Assembly: GCF_900099695.1 (NCBI RefSeq)
Contig: NZ_FNCY01000010.1
Span: 62,001-126,000, forward strand
DNA length: 64,000 bases
Source: Propionivibrio dicarboxylicus
GTDB taxonomy: Bacteria > Pseudomonadota > Gammaproteobacteria > Burkholderiales > Rhodocyclaceae
Reading direction: 5' to 3'
The translations under genes were made by a program, and so were the position numbers. Shown here piece after piece: positions 38,322 to 47,726 of this stretch. The notes under the pieces were generated by a model. That model did no database searches. It was given only the letters and a program-made list of their open reading frames with translations, and was not told the origin of the DNA. Each line of letters opens with the position of its first letter. Position 1 is the first letter of the stretch.

Positions 38322-38858
38322 TCAGCGATCGAAGAACGGGTTCTTCCCGCTCGCGGCCAGCGGGATGCCGTAGGCCAGAAACTCTCCCTTGCCGAATAGG
38401 CCGAGTTCGATGGCGGCTTTGCCGATCGAGCGCATGATCCGGTTGTCCACTCGATTGTCGGCGGCGACGCTGGCCGCCGAACCCATCGCGATACCGAGGT
38501 CGCAAGAGTTGTAGTGGCAGGGCACCTTCGGGTGTTTGTCCTTTTCCTGGCAATTGTCGAAGCCGCATTGGCCGCAGTGCTGGATCCGGCAGGCGACGAT
38601 CCGGGTGGCGATCAGGAACAGACAGTCGGCATTGAGCAGGTTGTCGGCGTCGCGGCTGAATCCGGCGGGGGCACGGTTGGCGACGGCCATCTCCTTCATT
38701 TTTTCGGCGATCGTTTGCAGTTCAATGCCGTCGATCGTCAGGATCGAGAGATTGTCGATGCCTTTGGCCTTGGGCGCCGTCCGTGCGGCAATCATCATTT
38801 TTTCGCAGATTTCCCTGACGAGTCTCTTGCGTTCCTGTTCTTCACGATAAATCGGCAT
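38322..38858 (-). CDS. DUF2148 ferredoxin-domain protein
   Basis: A 178-residue protein with a DUF2148 signature: a nitroreductase-like N-terminus (MMIAARTAPKAKGIDNLSI, residues ~21-39), then a cysteine-rich section CGQCGFDNCQEK with further cysteines at PCHYNSCDLGIAMGSAASVA. The cysteine spacing suggests an Fe-S cluster. Members are common in anaerobes and facultative anaerobes and have no defined reaction. It is isolated, convergent with the uup side and divergent from the TauE-family gene. Confidence 0.82.
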   Translation of the reverse strand: MPIYREEQERKRLVREICEKMMIAARTAPKAKGIDNLSILTIDGIELQTIAEKMKEMAVANRAPAGFSRDADNLLNADCLFLIATRIVACRIQHCGQCGFDNCQEKDKHPKVPCHYNSCDLGIAMGSAASVAADNRVDNRIMRSIGKAAIELGLFGKGEFLAYGIPLAASGKNPFFDR

Positions 38859-39081
38859 GGCATGCGCTCCGGCGTTGCGTTTCAGGACAAGCGCCTATCT
38901 TACGCCGCTTGCCGGCGAAAATTGGGAAGTGGGGGCAAGGGTGGCGCGATGCTTGTGCTTTGCGCTCGACGCGGGCAAAGGCGGTGTTGACGATAGAATG
39001 CGCGTCTGATCGATCCGTTTATGTCCGGGGTTTGGTCTTTGCGCCCGGCTTTCTCTTTGTTTTCGGCAGAACCCGCACCCT

Positions 39082-39876
39082 ATGGATTTCAACGCACTTT
39101 CTCCCTATCTGATCATCGCCGCCGGGGCTTTTATTGCGGGTGGCATGAACGCCATGGCCGGCGGCGGAACCTTCTTCTCGTTTCCTGCCTTGCTCGCCGC
39201 GGGCGTGCCGCCGATCATCGCCAATGCCAGTAATACCGTCGCTCTCTGGCCGGCCAGTTTTTCCAGCGCTTGGGCGTATCGGCGTGAAATCAGAAGGCAT
39301 GGACGCTTCTCGATGCTACTGGCCGTTGTTTCCCTGCTGGGGGGACTGGGTGGGGGGCTGATCTTGCTTGCGACCTCGAACGAAACCTTCTCGGTCCTGA
39401 TTCCCTGGTTGCTGCTGCTGGCGACGACGCTGTTTGCCTTCTCGGCGCAGATTTCGCGACTGGTGAGTGCCGTGAAATCCCGCTTTGGCCTCGGCAGTGA
39501 TCACGACCATCCTGGCAGCATCGGCGGAACGGTCTTGCAATTGACGGTCGCCGTGTATGGCGGTTTCTTTGGCGCCGGACTTGGCATTCTGACGCTGGCG
39601 GCGCTGGCGATTCAGGGGATCGACGATACGCAGGAACTGAACGCGCTCAAAAACCTTGCGTCGGCGATCAACTATTCGACGGCGGCGGTAACGTTCATCG
39701 TGGCCGGTGCGGTGAGTTGGCCGCATACGCTTGTGATGCTGGTGACGGCGCTGGTCGGTGGATATGCTGGTGCGATGCTGGCGCGGCGACTGCCGTCGCT
39801 CTGGCTGAAGCGGCTGATCATTACCGTCGGCAGCGTGCTGACGGTGATCTATTTCGCCAAGACTTTCGGCGCCTGA
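39082..39876 (+). CDS. TauE/SafE (TSUP) family permease
   Basis: A 264-residue membrane protein with about eight helices in two related halves. Family motifs: AGGMNAMAGGGTFFSFPALLAAGVPPIIANASNTVALWPA (residues ~15-54) and GGFFGAGLGILTLAALAIQG in the second half. TSUP proteins export sulfite, sulfoacetate or other sulfur or C-anions; a link to the sulfate-assimilation operon at 12-17 kb is possible but not supported by proximity. It stands alone. Confidence 0.88.
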   Translation: MDFNALSPYLIIAAGAFIAGGMNAMAGGGTFFSFPALLAAGVPPIIANASNTVALWPASFSSAWAYRREIRRHGRFSMLLAVVSLLGGLGGGLILLATSNETFSVLIPWLLLLATTLFAFSAQISRLVSAVKSRFGLGSDHDHPGSIGGTVLQLTVAVYGGFFGAGLGILTLAALAIQGIDDTQELNALKNLASAINYSTAAVTFIVAGAVSWPHTLVMLVTALVGGYAGAMLARRLPSLWLKRLIITVGSVLTVIYFAKTFGA

Positions 39877-39961
39877 TCGTCGCGCCCGGCCTGAAGGCCT
39901 TTTGATTCCTGGGGCTGGCGTCGCGTCGGTGCGCTTCGCCAGCCTGATCTGCGGGAGTTCG

Positions 39962-40168
39962 TCAGCTGTTGTTGGCGGCCTTTCTTGCCGCCAGCAGGAT
40001 GTCAAAGACTCGTCCTCTCGAGGGACCGATATCGCGCGGGAATGCCAGGAATTCCTTGACGTCGGCGTCGGTGGCTTTCTTCGCCTTGATGATGCGCATC
40101 AGTTCCCTGCATCGCTTGTTCTTGGCTTTAAGCTCCTTGGCTGCTGCACTTGCGTTCTTGATCACCAT
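39962..40168 (-). CDS. Small conserved-looking basic protein
   Basis: A 68-residue lysine-rich protein (MVIKNASAAAKELKAKNKRCRELMRIIKAKKATDADVKEFL...). A strong GGAGGTGA Shine-Dalgarno lies 6 bp before the ATG at 40168, which is the main reason to accept it. It is predicted to be helical and soluble. No family is recognised. A basic nucleic-acid-binding role is conceivable but unproved. Confidence 0.65.
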   Translation of the reverse strand: MVIKNASAAAKELKAKNKRCRELMRIIKAKKATDADVKEFLAFPRDIGPSRGRVFDILLAARKAANNS

Positions 40169-40640
40169 TTGCCGTCACCTCCGTTGCCGCGTTAGCCTGA
40201 ATCCGTCAGGTATCGGTTAAGTCAATCCAGTGTGTCGTCGTTCATGTTGCCATCAGTGCGTGACAGAGTTCCTTCACATACCCGGCCCGCATACATTTGA
40301 CAGAGGGCTGGTGTCCAGTTGCGTGCTGCAAGGTATTGTGGGGCAAAGGAGCCGTCAGGTCTGTTTTGCGTCGTGCGCCCAATTATGCCCCCGTTTTGTC
40401 GATGCTGCCCGGACTTTGGGCGGCGTATTTCGGTTCGCTCTCCCGATACGCAAGGCCCAGGCTTTGCCAGCGCGCTGACGCGCAGGAATGTCCCGGAAGC
40501 ACCTGTTCGGGTGACTGCGGTCCGGCTCCGTCCGGCTTTGAACTCAATACCGATCCCATAGTCAACGACAGGCATCGGCAAGTAAGCGTCATTTACTGTC
40601 GAATGCCGTTGTTGTGCAACGACGTTTGCGAGGAGACCGC
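40169..40640. other. 471-bp region without a convincing gene
   Basis: Overlapping frames stay open on both strands (for example 40222-40752 minus and 40297-40644 plus), but none has a good ribosome-binding site or recognisable domain, and their composition is unlike the neighbours. The region may hold decayed DNA next to the selC locus. Confidence 0.4.
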
Positions 40641-41204
40641 ATGAGAACGCTTGTAAAACTGCTGATGGTTGTTGCATGGATGTTTCAAACCGGCGTGGCG
40701 ACAGCCGCTGACGACTCAAGCTATGCTTCCGCGGTGGCGCAGTGGAATTCATACACGGATGTCGCCGACTGGTTGCGCAGCAACTTCAAGTTCGATCACG
40801 GCAGGTTGAACAGCATACTGCAACGTACTCGGCAAAACGGTCCTTCCGGGTTGCTTGCTCGCACTGCGGAGGGGACGTTCAAACAAAAATCGGGTTATTG
40901 CACCGATGCCGCCGCTTTTGCCATCCAATCCCTGAATCAACTCAGGCCGGAGTACGCAGCCAAGTACATCTTCGTCAAGAATCGATTTGGACAGCCGCAT
41001 CATTGGGTTGCAGGCTTCATGGTCGACGGAAAGATCATGGTCATTGACTATGGTGCTTCAGCCGAGTGGGGCGGCATGAACGGCGTCCACGGCCCCTATG
41101 ATTCGCTCGACCAATATGCGGACTTCATCAATTCACTTCGCATTGCGAGATTCGCCGCCGAGTCGGTTGAATGGCGCGGCGTATTTCCCGGCCAACAAGA
41201 CTGA
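40641..41204 (+). CDS. Secreted transglutaminase-like cysteine protein
   Basis: A 187-residue protein with a signal peptide (KLLMVVAWMFQTGVATAAD, cleavage near residue 22). The mature part has C87 in KSGYCTDAAAFAIQSL, H121 in QPHHWVAGF and D136 in VIDYG. This Cys-His-Asp order and spacing matches the transglutaminase/papain-like fold. The reaction could be peptide cleavage or amide transfer in the periplasm; the substrate is unknown. AGGAG precedes the ATG at 40641. It ends 17 bp before the 3' end of tRNA-Sec, convergently. Fold assignment is inference from the triad. Confidence 0.7.
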   Translation: MRTLVKLLMVVAWMFQTGVATAADDSSYASAVAQWNSYTDVADWLRSNFKFDHGRLNSILQRTRQNGPSGLLARTAEGTFKQKSGYCTDAAAFAIQSLNQLRPEYAAKYIFVKNRFGQPHHWVAGFMVDGKIMVIDYGASAEWGGMNGVHGPYDSLDQYADFINSLRIARFAAESVEWRGVFPGQQD

Positions 41205-41221
41205 CTTGGCCGAAAGCCAGT

Positions 41222-41317
41222 TGGCGGAAGAGAGCAGGAGTCGAACCTACCCGGGCCCGTTTAACGGGCCCTACCGGTTTTGAAGTCCGGCCGCCCCACC
41301 GGGGAACGATCTCTTCC
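41222..41317 (-). tRNA. selC: tRNA-Sec (selenocysteine, anticodon TCA)
   Basis: A 96-nt tRNA with encoded CCA, 5' GGAAGAGA and 3' TCTCTTCC-G-CCA giving the 8-bp acceptor stem unique to bacterial tRNA-Sec. The long variable arm (GGGCCCGTTAAACGGGCCC) and the TCA anticodon (41281-41283) confirm it. It decodes UGA with SelA and SelB, both encoded about 1.4-4.8 kb away, and its client fdoG is at 48.6 kb. selC loci are frequent sites of mobile-element insertion. Confidence 0.97.
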
Positions 41318-41401
41318 GTAACTTGAAGTGCAAGGGCTACGGCAGAATCCATCAAGCATAAAAGCAGCCCTTGTTCTGCCTGCGCCTTCTTCGAGGCAAT
41401 C

Positions 41402-41580
41402 ATGGCAACAATTCGGAACGGTGGCAACCGTTATCAGATGGATGAATCGTCGCTTGTCGCGAAATTGTCTTCGACCTTGAGGCGTGCATGGAAATGGGGC
41501 GAACTTTCGTGTGTCAGATGCGAGTTGGCGAAGATACATGGACAGCGACTGGACCACGGATTACTCCATCCGGGCGATAT
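41402..41580 (+). pseudogene. Possible remnant of a tyrosine-integrase gene next to selC
   Basis: The start MATIRNGGNRYQ resembles the N-terminal arm-binding domain of phage-type integrases (commonly MATIRKRG-x-YQ). The similarity then fades and reappears weakly in other frames, consistent with frameshift decay. The intact plus-strand frame runs to 41728 but is unlike an integrase after about residue 12. The location 85 bp from a tRNA gene is suggestive. This is a weak, pattern-based call. Confidence 0.3.
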
Positions 41581-41604
41581 ACAAGGGGCGTCCCTTTACG
41601 GCTT

Positions 41605-41633
41605 TTTACAGTTGTTAGTACTGGTGATAGAAT
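41605..41633 (+). promoter_or_regulatory. Sigma-70 promoter for the outer-membrane protein gene
   Basis: TTTACA (41605-41610), a 17-bp spacer and TAGAAT (41628-41633) form a good promoter about 105 bp upstream of the gene starting at 41738. Confidence 0.6.
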
Positions 41634-41737
41634 CGCGCGCCTTGATTTTTCAAGCACTTCATGCGTTAGGCGGCCAATGCAACCGGTGGTTGGCGCGTGC
41701 CATGGCGCGACTGTATTTTATTTCTTAAGAGGATGTC

Positions 41738-42595
41738 ATGGCATTGAAACATTGCGCATTCGCAGCCTTCATCGTTGGCGCGGCATGTTCCGCTCAGGCG
41801 CTTGATTGGCAGGATAATTCGATCGGTTATCGTTACGGAACGCATTTTGCGGAACCGTTCAACAACGATATCGTGGCCAAGAACATCGTGAACTTCACGC
41901 ATGTGAGCGGTTACAAGTACGGCTCGAACTTCCTCAACGCCGATTTCCTGTTCTCGAACAAGAAGGATCCGGTTGATGTCGGATCCAACAACGGAGCGCA
42001 GGAAGCTTATGTGGTCTATCGCCACACGCTCGATCTTGGCAAAGTGTACGGCAAGGATTTCAAGGTCGGCCCGGTGCGCGGCTTCGGTGTGTCAGGCGGT
42101 TTCGACTGGAATACCAAGCGCGATGCAGGCTATAACTCGAAAAAGCGCATGCTGGTGGCCGGTCCGACGGTAATGTTCGACGTTCCCGGCTATCTCAATG
42201 TCAGCGTGCTCGAACTTTGGGAAAGCAATGCTCCCTACAATGGCTTCAGCGCAACCAGTACGCCGCGTTATCACTACAAGGCGCATCCGATGCTGGAAAC
42301 GACTTGGGGCATCCCGTTCACGGTCGGTTCCCTGCCGCTGAGCTTCGAAGGCTACGCGTTGTTCATCGCGTCGAAGGGTAAGGACGAATTTGGCGTCGAT
42401 ACCGCAAGCGAGACCAATGTGGACGCGAAGCTGATGTACGATGCCAGCGGTATCGTCGGCGTTCGCAAGAATACGTTCAAGGTCGGTGCCGAATACCAAT
42501 ACTGGATGAACAAGTTTGGCAACAACCGCAACGGAGCCGCCGGAACCGGTGCGTTTGCACGCACCCCGATGATTCGCGCCGAGTACCATTTCTGA
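41738..42595 (+). CDS. Tsx-like outer-membrane channel protein
   Basis: A 285-residue exported protein: signal peptide MALKHCAFAAFIVGAACSAQA (cleavage near 21), then DWQDNSIGYRYGTHFAEPFN, a start shared with nucleoside-specific channel-like outer-membrane proteins. The rest alternates aromatic and polar residues as in beta-barrel strands, ending in RAEYHF with a C-terminal Phe, the usual outer-membrane assembly signal. The transported substrate is unknown; nucleosides are the family precedent. AAGAGG precedes the ATG at 41738. A promoter and a terminator bracket it as a single-gene unit. Confidence 0.82.
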   Translation: MALKHCAFAAFIVGAACSAQALDWQDNSIGYRYGTHFAEPFNNDIVAKNIVNFTHVSGYKYGSNFLNADFLFSNKKDPVDVGSNNGAQEAYVVYRHTLDLGKVYGKDFKVGPVRGFGVSGGFDWNTKRDAGYNSKKRMLVAGPTVMFDVPGYLNVSVLELWESNAPYNGFSATSTPRYHYKAHPMLETTWGIPFTVGSLPLSFEGYALFIASKGKDEFGVDTASETNVDAKLMYDASGIVGVRKNTFKVGAEYQYWMNKFGNNRNGAAGTGAFARTPMIRAEYHF

Positions 42596-42646
42596 TTCAA
42601 GTGTCATCGTCTCTGGATCGCTCGGCAGGCCAGGGATAGATTACTG

Positions 42647-42683
42647 AAATCCCCCCTCTTCGCAAAAAGAGGGGGATTTTTTT
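42647..42683 (+). terminator. Terminator after the outer-membrane protein gene
   Basis: ATCCCCCCTCTT pairs with AAGAGGGGGAT (one bulge) and is followed by seven T. Confidence 0.88.
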
Positions 42684-42750
42684 CGTACTGGCGGCCGCTG
42701 CGTTGAAAGGGTAATGCGAGATAGCGTCGGGCGAAACGGAGATACGCACC

Positions 42751-44673
42751 CTAGTCGGGCGTGAACAATTTCATCCGGTTTTCGCCGGGCGTGTCGCGCA
42801 AGAGATGTGTATCCCGGACACGCCGGGTGTAACCGATGCGATCGAAGAACTCGAGAATCTGAATGGCGACCTTGCGTCCCCCTCCGATTTTGTCGCGCAG
42901 ATCGGCGGCGCGGGCGGCGCCGTTCTGGTCGCACAGTTGCGCGACCATTTCCGCCAGGTCGGCGATTTTGCTGGCGGCGAAATAATGGTCGAGCGCGACC
43001 GGATAGACTTCGCCGAGACGGGCGACGCGCTTGAGCAACATGCGCACGTCGTTTTCCCCATGGCCGGTCGATCGCGCGATGTCGCGCACGCGCGGCGGGT
43101 TGTAAGGCTCGGCCAAGAGCAGCGGTTGCAGCGTTTCCCATCGACGTCGGTCGTGGTCGCTAAGTTGAACGCGGTGTCCCGGCAGGTGCAGCCACGCGCC
43201 GGTCCTGGTAATGCGTCCGGCATCGAGAAGTTCGCCGATCAGCGCGTCGAAGGCACGTCGTGACAATGATGGATGCGTCAGCCGGCGCAGACGGTCGTTT
43301 TCGATGCCGGCCATGTCGGGGTGGCGGCTGTGCTCCGTGCTCAGCGCTTCGGTGACGCGGTCCTGAAGCGTGGCCCACTGCCGTGTCGAATAGGCGGCGT
43401 TGCCGACAACCCGCAGCGCGAGCGATGAACACAGCGCCGCCAGTCCCGTCGCGTCGAGATTATGGTTGAGCGAGAAACTGGCGAGGTCGGCGCCGCCTGC
43501 TTGCCGGTCAGCCATCATCGCCAACGCGCCGGCGCTATCGTCGGCAGCCAGGGCCGCCAACAAGGCCAGACGCTCGGGCGCGCGCTTCTTGCGTGCCGGC
43601 GGGAAGACGTCGAGCACTTTGCCACCCGCCAGCGTCACCCGGGCGGCGGCGTCGCGAAGGATGAGACGGTCGCCGGCAAGGGCGTTGGTCTCGCGTTCGA
43701 GGACAAGTTCGGCGAGCCCCGTGTCGCCAGCTTGCACGGATTCCGATGACAACAGAGCGACGCGAGCGGGGATGTCGTCGCTGCCAAGGTGAACATGGAC
43801 ATGTGTCCAATGTTGCAGCGGTGGCTGCGAAGGCAGGACGCGCAGTGCGACGGCGAGACAGCGCTGTGGGTGAAGAAGGGTCGGGTCGATGACCCACATG
43901 CCGCGTTCGATATCGCTCTTTTCGATGCCGGCGAGCGCAAGCGCAATACGCTGTCCGGCATGGCCGCTCTCGGTTGCTTCGCCCTGTGCGCGCAGACTGC
44001 GGACGCGAACGCTTCTCCCGCCAGGCGAGAGGACGAGCGTGTCGCCGACCTTGACGCTGCCCGAAAATGCCGTGCCGGTGACGACGGTGCCGGTCCCGGC
44101 AAGCGTGAAGACGCGATCGACGGCAAGACGGAATCGGCCTTGTGCCGTACGCGCCGCAAGACTTGCAGCGCAGGTTTCGAGGTGCCGGTTCAGGGCGTCG
44201 ATGCCGATGTCGTTGCGGGCATCGACGGCAAAAATGGGCGCGTTCCGGAGCGATGTGCCTTCCAGCAGTGCCTCGATTTCCATGATGACATCCGCCTGAC
44301 GCCCAGCATCGGCGAGGTCGATCTTGGTCAGCGCGACGGCCCCCTGGCGGATGCCCAGCAGTTCGATGATGTCGAGATGTTCGCGCGTTTGCGGCATCGG
44401 GCCGTCGTCGGCGGCGATGACGAGCAGCGCGAAATCGATGCCGGTAGCGCCCGCCAGCATGTTGTGGATGAGCTTTTCGTGTCCGGGGACGTCGATGAAA
44501 CCGAGTACCGGGTCGGCGGCGCCGGGGGCGGGCAGACGGCGGAAAGCGTAGCCGAGGTCGAGGGTGATGCCGCGTTCCTTTTCCTCACGCAGGCGGTCGC
44601 AGTCGGTACCGGTCAGCGCCTTGACCAGCGTTGTCTTGCCGTGGTCGATGTGGCCGGCCGTGCCGATAATCAT
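42751..44673 (-). CDS. selB: Selenocysteine-specific elongation factor
   Basis: A 640-residue EF-Tu-like GTPase that delivers Sec-tRNA to UGA codons marked by a SECIS hairpin. G1 is GHIDHGKT at residues 7-14, with DVPGHEKL as G3. EF-Tu-like beta domains follow, then a C-terminal region with winged-helix repeats (for example [26 protein letters not shown]) that binds SECIS RNA. The length is close to the 614 of E. coli SelB. The start at 44673 overlaps the selA stop (ATGA), so the two are translationally coupled. Confidence 0.95.
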   Translation of the reverse strand: MIIGTAGHIDHGKTTLVKALTGTDCDRLREEKERGITLDLGYAFRRLPAPGAADPVLGFIDVPGHEKLIHNMLAGATGIDFALLVIAADDGPMPQTREHLDIIELLGIRQGAVALTKIDLADAGRQADVIMEIEALLEGTSLRNAPIFAVDARNDIGIDALNRHLETCAASLAARTAQGRFRLAVDRVFTLAGTGTVVTGTAFSGSVKVGDTLVLSPGGRSVRVRSLRAQGEATESGHAGQRIALALAGIEKSDIERGMWVIDPTLLHPQRCLAVALRVLPSQPPLQHWTHVHVHLGSDDIPARVALLSSESVQAGDTGLAELVLERETNALAGDRLILRDAAARVTLAGGKVLDVFPPARKKRAPERLALLAALAADDSAGALAMMADRQAGGADLASFSLNHNLDATGLAALCSSLALRVVGNAAYSTRQWATLQDRVTEALSTEHSRHPDMAGIENDRLRRLTHPSLSRRAFDALIGELLDAGRITRTGAWLHLPGHRVQLSDHDRRRWETLQPLLLAEPYNPPRVRDIARSTGHGENDVRMLLKRVARLGEVYPVALDHYFAASKIADLAEMVAQLCDQNGAARAADLRDKIGGGRKVAIQILEFFDRIGYTRRVRDTHLLRDTPGENRMKLFTPD

Positions 44674-46076
44674 GCCAATGCCTTTTTCATGGCGTCGAGT
44701 TGTTGCGCAAAGCGCGCTTCGTCGGGGACTTCGAGACAGCGCATGTCGAGCCAGAGCGCATCGTCGCGCAGGTGGCCGATGACCGGTGTCGGTAACGCAC
44801 GCAGCGTGCTTTCGAGTCGTTGCAGCGTTTTGCCGGGATGTTTTCCCGGTGGGCGCAGGACGATCGCCATCGAAGGCAGACGTTCTTCCGGCAGCGCGCC
44901 GCTGCCGATCTGGCTGCGGCAGGGCTCGCACACGACCTGGGCGAGCGTACCGACGACGTCTTGCAGGCGTGGTGCGAGGCGTCTTGCGGTCGCCTCGATG
45001 TCGCTCGTGGGACGCGTCAGCAGTCGCAAGGTCGGCAGGCGTTGCGCCAGTCGATCCGGGTCGCGGTAGAGCCTGAGTGTCGCTTCCAGCGCTGCCAGCG
45101 TCGTCTTGCCGACGCGCAAAGCCCGTTTGAGCGGATTTTTCTTGATCTTCGCGATGAGTGCCGCGCGGCCGACGATGATACCGGCCTGCGGGCCGCCGAG
45201 CAGTTTGTCGCCGGAGAAAGTGACGAGATCGGCGCCCGCTGCCAGCGCACGCTGCGGCGTCGGTTCCGCCGGCAGGCCGTAGGCGCTGAAGTCGGCGAGT
45301 GTGCCGCTGCCGAGGTCCACGAGCAGCGGCAGGCCGTTGGCATGGGCGATGTCAGCGACCTCCGCGTCGGGCACTGAGTGGGTGAAGCCGGTAATGGCGT
45401 AATTGCTGGTGTGCACTTTCATCAGCAGCGCCGTCTTGGCGCCAATGGCATCGGCATAGTCGCCGGCGTGCGTGCGATTGGTGGTGCCGACCTCGACCAA
45501 TCGTACCTGCGCCCGACGCATGACATCCGGGATGCGGAAAGCGCCGCCGATCTCGACGAGTTCGCCGCGCGAAACGATCGCTTCCTTGCCTTGGGCCAGG
45601 GCATTGAGCGCCAGGAGTACGGCAGCGGCGTTGTTGTTGACGACGGTGGCGGCGAGATCCGGGAACTTGGTGCCGAGAATTTCCTGGAGCAACGGGGTGA
45701 TCAGGTCGTCGCGGTCGCCGCGCGTGCCGGCGTCGAGGTTGTACTCAAGCGCGCAGGGCGAGCGGGCGGCATCGCACATGCTGGCGATGGCGTTTTCGGC
45801 GAGTTGGGCGCGTCCGAGGTTGGTGTGCAGGACGGTGCCGCTGAGATTGAAGACGGGGCGCAGGCGCGGACGGGCGAGGCGGTCGATGCGGCCGGCGATG
45901 GCGTCGAGCAGTTCGGCCTCGTCGGGCGTCGGCAGACCGCCGCGGATACCGGCTCGAGCCGCGGCCAGTTCGGCGCGGATGCAGGCGGTGACAAGCGTGT
46001 GGCCATGGTCTTCGATCAACGGCGCAACGCGCTGCAACAGTCGATCAACCGAGGGGAGCGATATCGTTGGTTTCAT
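44670..46076 (-). CDS. selA: L-seryl-tRNA(Sec) selenium transferase
   Basis: A 468-residue pyridoxal-phosphate enzyme that converts seryl-tRNA(Sec) to selenocysteyl-tRNA using selenophosphate. The PLP lysine is K291 in [13 protein letters not shown], close to Lys295 of E. coli. The N-terminal segment ([25 protein letters not shown]) is typical of SelA. It precedes selB by overlapping stop and start codons and lies 47 bp after fdhE. selD (selenophosphate synthase) is not in the window and must be elsewhere. Confidence 0.96.
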   Translation of the reverse strand: MKPTISLPSVDRLLQRVAPLIEDHGHTLVTACIRAELAAARAGIRGGLPTPDEAELLDAIAGRIDRLARPRLRPVFNLSGTVLHTNLGRAQLAENAIASMCDAARSPCALEYNLDAGTRGDRDDLITPLLQEILGTKFPDLAATVVNNNAAAVLLALNALAQGKEAIVSRGELVEIGGAFRIPDVMRRAQVRLVEVGTTNRTHAGDYADAIGAKTALLMKVHTSNYAITGFTHSVPDAEVADIAHANGLPLLVDLGSGTLADFSAYGLPAEPTPQRALAAGADLVTFSGDKLLGGPQAGIIVGRAALIAKIKKNPLKRALRVGKTTLAALEATLRLYRDPDRLAQRLPTLRLLTRPTSDIEATARRLAPRLQDVVGTLAQVVCEPCRSQIGSGALPEERLPSMAIVLRPPGKHPGKTLQRLESTLRALPTPVIGHLRDDALWLDMRCLEVPDEARFAQQLDAMKKALA

Positions 46077-46123
46077 GCATTCACCCGGACCGGGCAGAAA
46101 GTGATGTTTATGTCATTGTGTGC

Positions 46124-47035
46124 CTAGCCGGCACCTCCGAGCAAGAGCAGGTTGGGGCCACTGCGCGAATAGCCGGCTTCGTCCACGAGGAGATCGAGCG
46201 CCAGCGTGGCGAGATCGTCGGCCACCGGGTCGACGCCGGGGTTCTTTTCCTGCGCCATGATCTTGAGGTAGCTCTTGCAATGATCGCAGCATTCGGCGCG
46301 TACGCTACCGTCATCGCCGTCGATCTGTCGGTAGTTTACGTCGCGGTCGGTGTTGCAGGCAGTGCAGGTGGCGCGCGGCACATTCCATTCGGTGTTGCAG
46401 AGCGAGCAGTGCAGGTAGCGCAGGTTGTTGATTTGTGCCGAGGTCTTGAGAATGCTGGCAACCGGCAAACTGCCGCAACAGGGGCACAGTTCCGACGGAT
46501 CGGGGATGGCGAGCGTCTTTACGTCGAGGCGGGCGGCGAGGGCGGTCCAGATCGTCTGCAGCGCGGCCGCGACGATCGTCGTCTCGGGCAGGGCGTCAGG
46601 GTCGATGCGCCCATCGAGCAGTGCGTCGGCGATGGCGTCGAGTTCCGTCACGGTCATCGCGCCAAGCGCCGCCAGCGGCGCATGCATCGCTTCGGGCGCG
46701 CCCTTGGCCATCTTTTCCGCCAGGCGTCTGGCGATGTCGGTCCAGTTCGCCGGGCGCGGATAGCTGAGGGCGGCGAGCGGCGGCATGCCGTGCTGGCGGG
46801 CACGCTCGACGGCGTCGGGCGGCGGTGGTGCCAGCGTATCGAGTGTCAGGGCAATGTCGTGTTGCGCCTGGGTGAGGCGACCGAGGTAGGCGAGCCAATC
46901 GCTCAGGCTGTGTTGCTGCGAGAGAGCAGCGAAGCGTGCGTGCCGGTCGGCAAAGATCCGCCCCGGTTGCGGCAGTTGGATCACCGGCGGCACTTCGGTC
47001 GAAGGATGGATTTCTATTGTCTGCGTGGGTGTCAT
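46124..47035 (-). CDS. fdhE: Formate dehydrogenase accessory protein
   Basis: A 303-residue cytoplasmic protein required for maturation of periplasmic formate dehydrogenases. It has four cysteine pairs of the FdhE rubredoxin-like fold: CPCC, CSLC, CTAC and a CCDHC cluster, spread over residues ~190-265, which bind iron. Start MTPTQTIEIHP at 47035 is used because the frame upstream is in the leader. A terminator separates it from the structural fdo genes. It lies between fdoI and selA, as if the selenium and formate functions were inherited together. Confidence 0.93.
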   Translation of the reverse strand: MTPTQTIEIHPSTEVPPVIQLPQPGRIFADRHARFAALSQQHSLSDWLAYLGRLTQAQHDIALTLDTLAPPPPDAVERARQHGMPPLAALSYPRPANWTDIARRLAEKMAKGAPEAMHAPLAALGAMTVTELDAIADALLDGRIDPDALPETTIVAAALQTIWTALAARLDVKTLAIPDPSELCPCCGSLPVASILKTSAQINNLRYLHCSLCNTEWNVPRATCTACNTDRDVNYRQIDGDDGSVRAECCDHCKSYLKIMAQEKNPGVDPVADDLATLALDLLVDEAGYSRSGPNLLLLGGAG

Positions 47036-47052
47036 GCAATTCCAGAGTGAAT

Positions 47053-47088
47053 CCAAAAAGACCCCGCAGCCCGGCTTCACTGCGGGGT
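47053..47088 (-). terminator. Terminator or attenuator between fdoI and fdhE
   Basis: CTGCGGGGT and ACCCCGCAG form a 9-bp perfect stem; on the minus strand CTTTTTGG follows. It lies 18 bp after the fdoI stop and may reduce transcription into fdhE-selA-selB. Confidence 0.7.
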
Positions 47089-47105
47089 TTCCCAGAGAGA
47101 ACCGT

Positions 47106-47726
47106 TTATTTCCCCGTCATTTGGCGGTACCACGCCCGGTGGTGCTGTTTTGCCCAGGCGCGCGTGACCGTGCCGTACCACATGGCCCGGATCGTCCCCT
47201 TCGTCCAGATCGCCGCATACACATGCACGATGGCAACGAGGATCATGATCGTTGCCGCCGCGGCATGGACGACCGCGGCAAGGCGGACGATTCCGACAGG
47301 GAAGTTGAAGTAGGCACGCCACATCAGGAGGCCCGAAATGACGAGGGCACTGACGCATACGGCCATGCTCCAGAAGACCATTTTCTGGCCGGCGTTGTAC
47401 TTGCCTTGTTCGGGCATGTTGTGGTCGTTGCCTTCGATCATTTCACCAACCCGGGTCAGCCATTCGCGGTCGGCATCGTTGATCAGGTTCAGTTGCCAGA
47501 AGCGGAAGAACATGACGACGAAGGCGATTCCGAGAATGACGCCAAGATACGGATGGATGATCCGCGCCCAGGCGCCGCCGCCGAACAGTTGCACGAGCGG
47601 ATAGAAAGCCGGGTGGAAGAACGCGAGTCCCGAGAGCGCCAGCAGGATGAAGCAGATGCCGGTTACCCAGTGATTGGCGCGTTCGGCTGCGTTGTAGCGC
47701 GGGAGGTCTTTGGGGTCGCGGATCAT
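47106..47726 (-). CDS. fdoI: Formate dehydrogenase cytochrome b556 (gamma) subunit
   Basis: A 206-residue membrane subunit with four helices and conserved histidines ([17 protein letters not shown] and HP in ARIIHPYLG) that bind two b-type hemes and pass electrons to quinone. Start and length match FdnI/FdoI (~211 residues). It overlaps fdoH by 4 bp, so H and I are coupled. The active site is reached from the periplasm through the alpha subunit. Confidence 0.93.
   Translation of the reverse strand: MIRDPKDLPRYNAAERANHWVTGICFILLALSGLAFFHPAFYPLVQLFGGGAWARIIHPYLGVILGIAFVVMFFRFWQLNLINDADREWLTRVGEMIEGNDHNMPEQGKYNAGQKMVFWSMAVCVSALVISGLLMWRAYFNFPVGIVRLAAVVHAAAATIMILVAIVHVYAAIWTKGTIRAMWYGTVTRAWAKQHHRAWYRQMTGK

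Noticed and set aside
40222-40752. 176-residue minus-strand open frame
   Set aside because: It runs into the start of the clear plus-strand gene at 40641, has no ribosome-binding site or recognisable motif, and several frames remain open here.
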